Assembly: GCA_022605405.1 (NCBI GenBank)
Contig: JABYQQ010000016.1
Coordinates: 558,001 to 622,000, forward strand
Source: Earliella scabrosa
Taxonomy: Eukaryota > Basidiomycota > Agaricomycetes > Polyporales > Polyporaceae
Length of the DNA stretch: 64,000 nucleotides
Direction of reading: 5' to 3'
Part shown: positions 61,715-64,000 of the stretch, one piece after another
Numbering within the stretch: position 1 is the first letter of the stretch
Layout: every line of letters starts with the position of its first letter
Program-made: the position numbers and the translations under genes
The notes under the pieces: generated by a model
The model's input: the letters and a program-made list of their open reading frames with translations, nothing else
Told to the model about the DNA's origin: nothing
Databases searched by the model: none

Positions 61715-63001
61715 CCGGGCGAAGTTATAGATGAGGGATGCGAATGCAGCATCGATCCCTGATAACGATGTCATTCATGCTCATGGAGCTAGTGGAGGGT
61801 GAATGATGCCGGGGAACGGATCTGTGACCGTCCTCGGCCGATTGAGCAGCGCACTACACCTTGAGGCACTCAGTACGAGCCTCGAGGCAACGGAGCATGG
61901 ATTAGGACAGTCTGAAGACGTGAGATGAAATGGATTTGACTCACAGTGGCGTCGTGCCTGGGGCTCAACACGGTGAGCGTCCGTCCGTATTTCTCATCGT
62001 CGAGGAGTGAGGAGCTCCCGTTCATCTTAGGCAGATGGCCCAACAACGATCGGCTTGACATGCAACAACCAGCTCGCAGAGGGAGCATCTTGCGACTGGG
62101 ATGAAATCATACGTACATCAGCATCTGTCACAGAGGAGAAACATGCCGGAGGGGGCTGCGAGCGGAAGGAGGCCGCAGATTTTGGCCGGTTTCGGGCATG
62201 GATACGGTTTCGCACGAAGATCCTCCGACCCGGAGCAGTGTCTCTTGCTGAATCGAGCGCAGGAAGCCAGGCACCGTCCGGTGGCACATGTCTTGTCTGG
62301 AAGACGATTGGAGAGGATGTGCACATCTGGAGAAAGCTTGAAATGATGACGAGCTGAGCCCTGGGCGACTGCGACCACGACCGCGACTGCGACGAAAAGA
62401 GGATGGTGCCCGAGGACAAGCTCCGTAGCTTGAACCTTGATCCCACGAGCAACCGGGGGCTTAGCTCATCGCCATTCGTGTGGGCAGCGTGGAGGAGTGT
62501 CCTCGTGAAAAGAAGAGAAGAGAGAGACGCAGAGAGCCTGCGAAGACTGACCTGACATATCGATGACGACGTCCTGATGGCTTCTGCGGACAGCGTAAGA
62601 GCGTCTGTGCGTGCGCTGTGCTGGTCGCTGTCTGTCAACGTTGCAATCGCTCCGTAGAGCAAGGACGAATTCGTGAGCAGGCTGGCTGGATTGTGTGTCT
62701 GGAGATGCACCACGCTCTTGCGGTCTGTCCGTGGTCCCTAGCAGCCGGTGATCTGATTCAGGCCGTGTCCGAGAGCGGTCGGATGCGGTGTAGGTTATCT
62801 GGACTCACGTTGGGGTCATTGGGCTTGCAGGACTCGGGCTGGCCTCGGGCTGCCTGACACTGCTTGTCGGCAAAGAGAGTGAGGTGAGACGGGCGTCTGG
62901 GCGTGTGTTTTCTGTCGGGAGATCAAGGACGTGATCAGCTGTGAGATCGAGGGGAGAGCGAGCACAGGCGAATCTCGATCAGCCTCCGGTCGGAGGGGAA
63001 A

Positions 63002-63013
63002 TATTAATAAAAG
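63002..63013 (+). promoter_or_regulatory. Possible AT-rich core promoter of the second Zn2Cys6 gene
   Basis: TATTAATAAAAG is an isolated AT-rich stretch in GC-rich sequence, 357 bp upstream of the start at 63370. The sequence is AT-rich on both strands, so it could equally serve a minus-strand transcript. Confidence 0.25.
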
Positions 63014-63369
63014 GTGGAAAAAGACGTGAATAAAAGTGGAGATGATGGTCACGAAGCGCGGGCGATCTGTGTTGTGTCGCGTGGGAGCAGGATTATGAAT
63101 TTCTCGGAGAGTTGCTGGTGGGGGAGAGGGGGAGAAGGACCCTTGGTGACGAGACCGCGATATGATCTCGTCCATCAAGCCGTCGCCTCCTTCTCCAGTG
63201 TCCCTCCTCCGGGCCCATCTCCCAATCCCCCAAATACACCTCCCAACTCAGCCACAATTCCCGGCTCTCCCTCACTGCCTTCCTCCGCCATATTTCTCCC
63301 AACCCCTCCTCCCGCCCCGTCCCTGTCCTGTTCCGCTCCTCTCCACCGCCATCCTCGCCCAATATTTAC

Positions 63370-64000
63370 ATGGCTCTCCAGGCCCTCCCCTCGCCACCCA
63401 GCGGCGACAGCTCTCCATCTCCAGACCTCCCCTCCGACGCCCCATCTGCAGACGCGTCCCCCATCTCCAACACCGCCGCGCTCTACGTCCAGGCTTCGGA
63501 TGAAGGCGACTCTCCCAACAACAGAAGCACACGGAGCACCCCGACGCGTGCCATGTCCGATCTGACGCGCTCCTCCTCTGCCGGCAAGGGCGGCTGCTGG
63601 TACGCGTCTCTCCTCCTCTTCCTCCTCCGCCATGTCCAGGCCTGCTCACGTCGGCCCTCTACCTCTCCTCGCTGCCCGTTATCGCACCCAGGACGTGTCG
63701 CGTACGACGAAAGGTGAGCATCATACCGCAGTCCATCCTACGTGATAGATTGGCGTCGCATGTTTCCCCTTTTGGGCACCCATGCTCACCTGCGCCCCGC
63801 TCTCCCCCCTCGCGCCCCCCTGCAGAAATGCGACGAAGAACGCGAAGGCGACTCATGCAAGACGTGTCTACGCCTCCGCATAAAGTGCCTCGGCTGGGGT
63901 CCAAAGCGGCCAGACTGGATGCGGGTGCGTCTGCGTCTATCACATCGCTATGTCGCGCCACAGGGTGTGCTGATGATGTCCTCTCTTCCTCCACCCACCA
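63370..64000 (+). CDS. Second Zn(II)2Cys6 transcription factor (partial, 3' end outside window)
   Basis: Exons in the window: 63370-63599, 63692-63713, 63826-63924; the following intron (GTGCGT donor at 63925) runs toward the window edge. The N-terminal 70 residues are Ser/Pro/Asp-rich. The zinc cluster reads CWTCRVRRKKCDE ... CKTCLRLRIKC with spacing Cx2Cx6Cx8Cx2Cx6C, followed by GWGPKRPDWMR. Introns fall after RRK and after DWMR, both in phase 0, exactly as in the factor at 48208. An extra intron splits the Trp codon, leaving a 22-nt exon for TCRVRRK. Shared motif and intron positions indicate common descent. The start is the first ATG; an internal Met at 63553 is possible. The regulatory domain lies outside the window. 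Confidence 0.9.

Larger units (their letters stand above)
50784..63369. other. Apparent gene desert of 12.6 kb between two Zn2Cys6 genes
   Basis: No conserved domain was read on either strand. It contains short tandem repeats, a 55-nt inverted repeat, a 19-nt palindrome and many frames with Arg/Ser-rich translations. Several candidate exons bounded by good splice consensus can be strung together at 59.6-60.65 kb (plus), 60.5-61.2 kb (minus; MKFVALLISAPAIIV start) and 61.87-62.82 kb (minus). Some of these models overlap and exclude each other, so none is annotated. Confidence 0.5.

Overview
The window is nuclear DNA of a filamentous basidiomycete, most likely an Agaricomycete. The evidence is GC-rich coding sequence with strong C/G third-position bias, many introns of about 50-65 nt with GTRNGT-type donors, a fatty acid synthase in which beta- and alpha-type domains sit on one polypeptide, and several Zn(II)2Cys6 and Kelch proteins of the mushroom type. 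All exon coordinates were built by hand from donor/acceptor consensus and frame continuity. In every complete model, and in the FAS model from window base 1, the summed exon length is divisible by three.

Layout. 1-10604 (+): 3' four-fifths of a fused fatty acid synthase (ER to phosphopantetheinyl transferase, 19 exons in the window). 10807-11775 (-): POF1-like nucleotidyltransferase, convergent with FAS. 12231-15070 (+): mRNA-export helicase DBP5, with one 767-nt intron. 17236-17932 (+): small conserved-looking NTF2-like protein behind a good TATA box. 24927-25810 (-): VTC1-like vacuolar membrane protein, divergent from 26202-27673 (+), a type II J-protein (SIS1/DNAJB) with heat-shock-element-like sites upstream. 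28992-32595 (+): single-pass Kelch-repeat membrane protein. 36178-36889 (-): acyl-CoA-binding protein in five tiny exons. 44649-46461 (+): tandem PH-domain protein. 48208-50783 (+): Zn2Cys6 transcription factor. 63370-end (+): a second Zn2Cys6 factor with the same zinc-cluster exon structure, cut by the window edge.

Between these lie unusually long stretches where I recognise no gene: 15.1-17.2, 17.9-24.9, 32.6-36.2, 36.9-44.6 and 50.8-63.4 kb. They contain microsatellites, several inverted repeats (the best a 55-nt near-perfect hairpin at 54668-54722) and one strikingly long open frame (about 600 codons near 19.2-21.0 kb) without recognisable domains. I could build mutually incompatible spliced models in some of these stretches, so I do not annotate genes there.

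Functional links: FAS makes C16/C18 acyl-CoA and ACBP binds and carries acyl-CoA, so two steps of one pathway lie about 26 kb apart; this is probably housekeeping coincidence rather than a cluster. No secondary-metabolite cluster, transposase, reverse transcriptase, tRNA, rRNA or CRISPR array was recognised. The most interesting feature is the pair of related Zn2Cys6 regulators flanking a 12.6-kb apparent gene desert.
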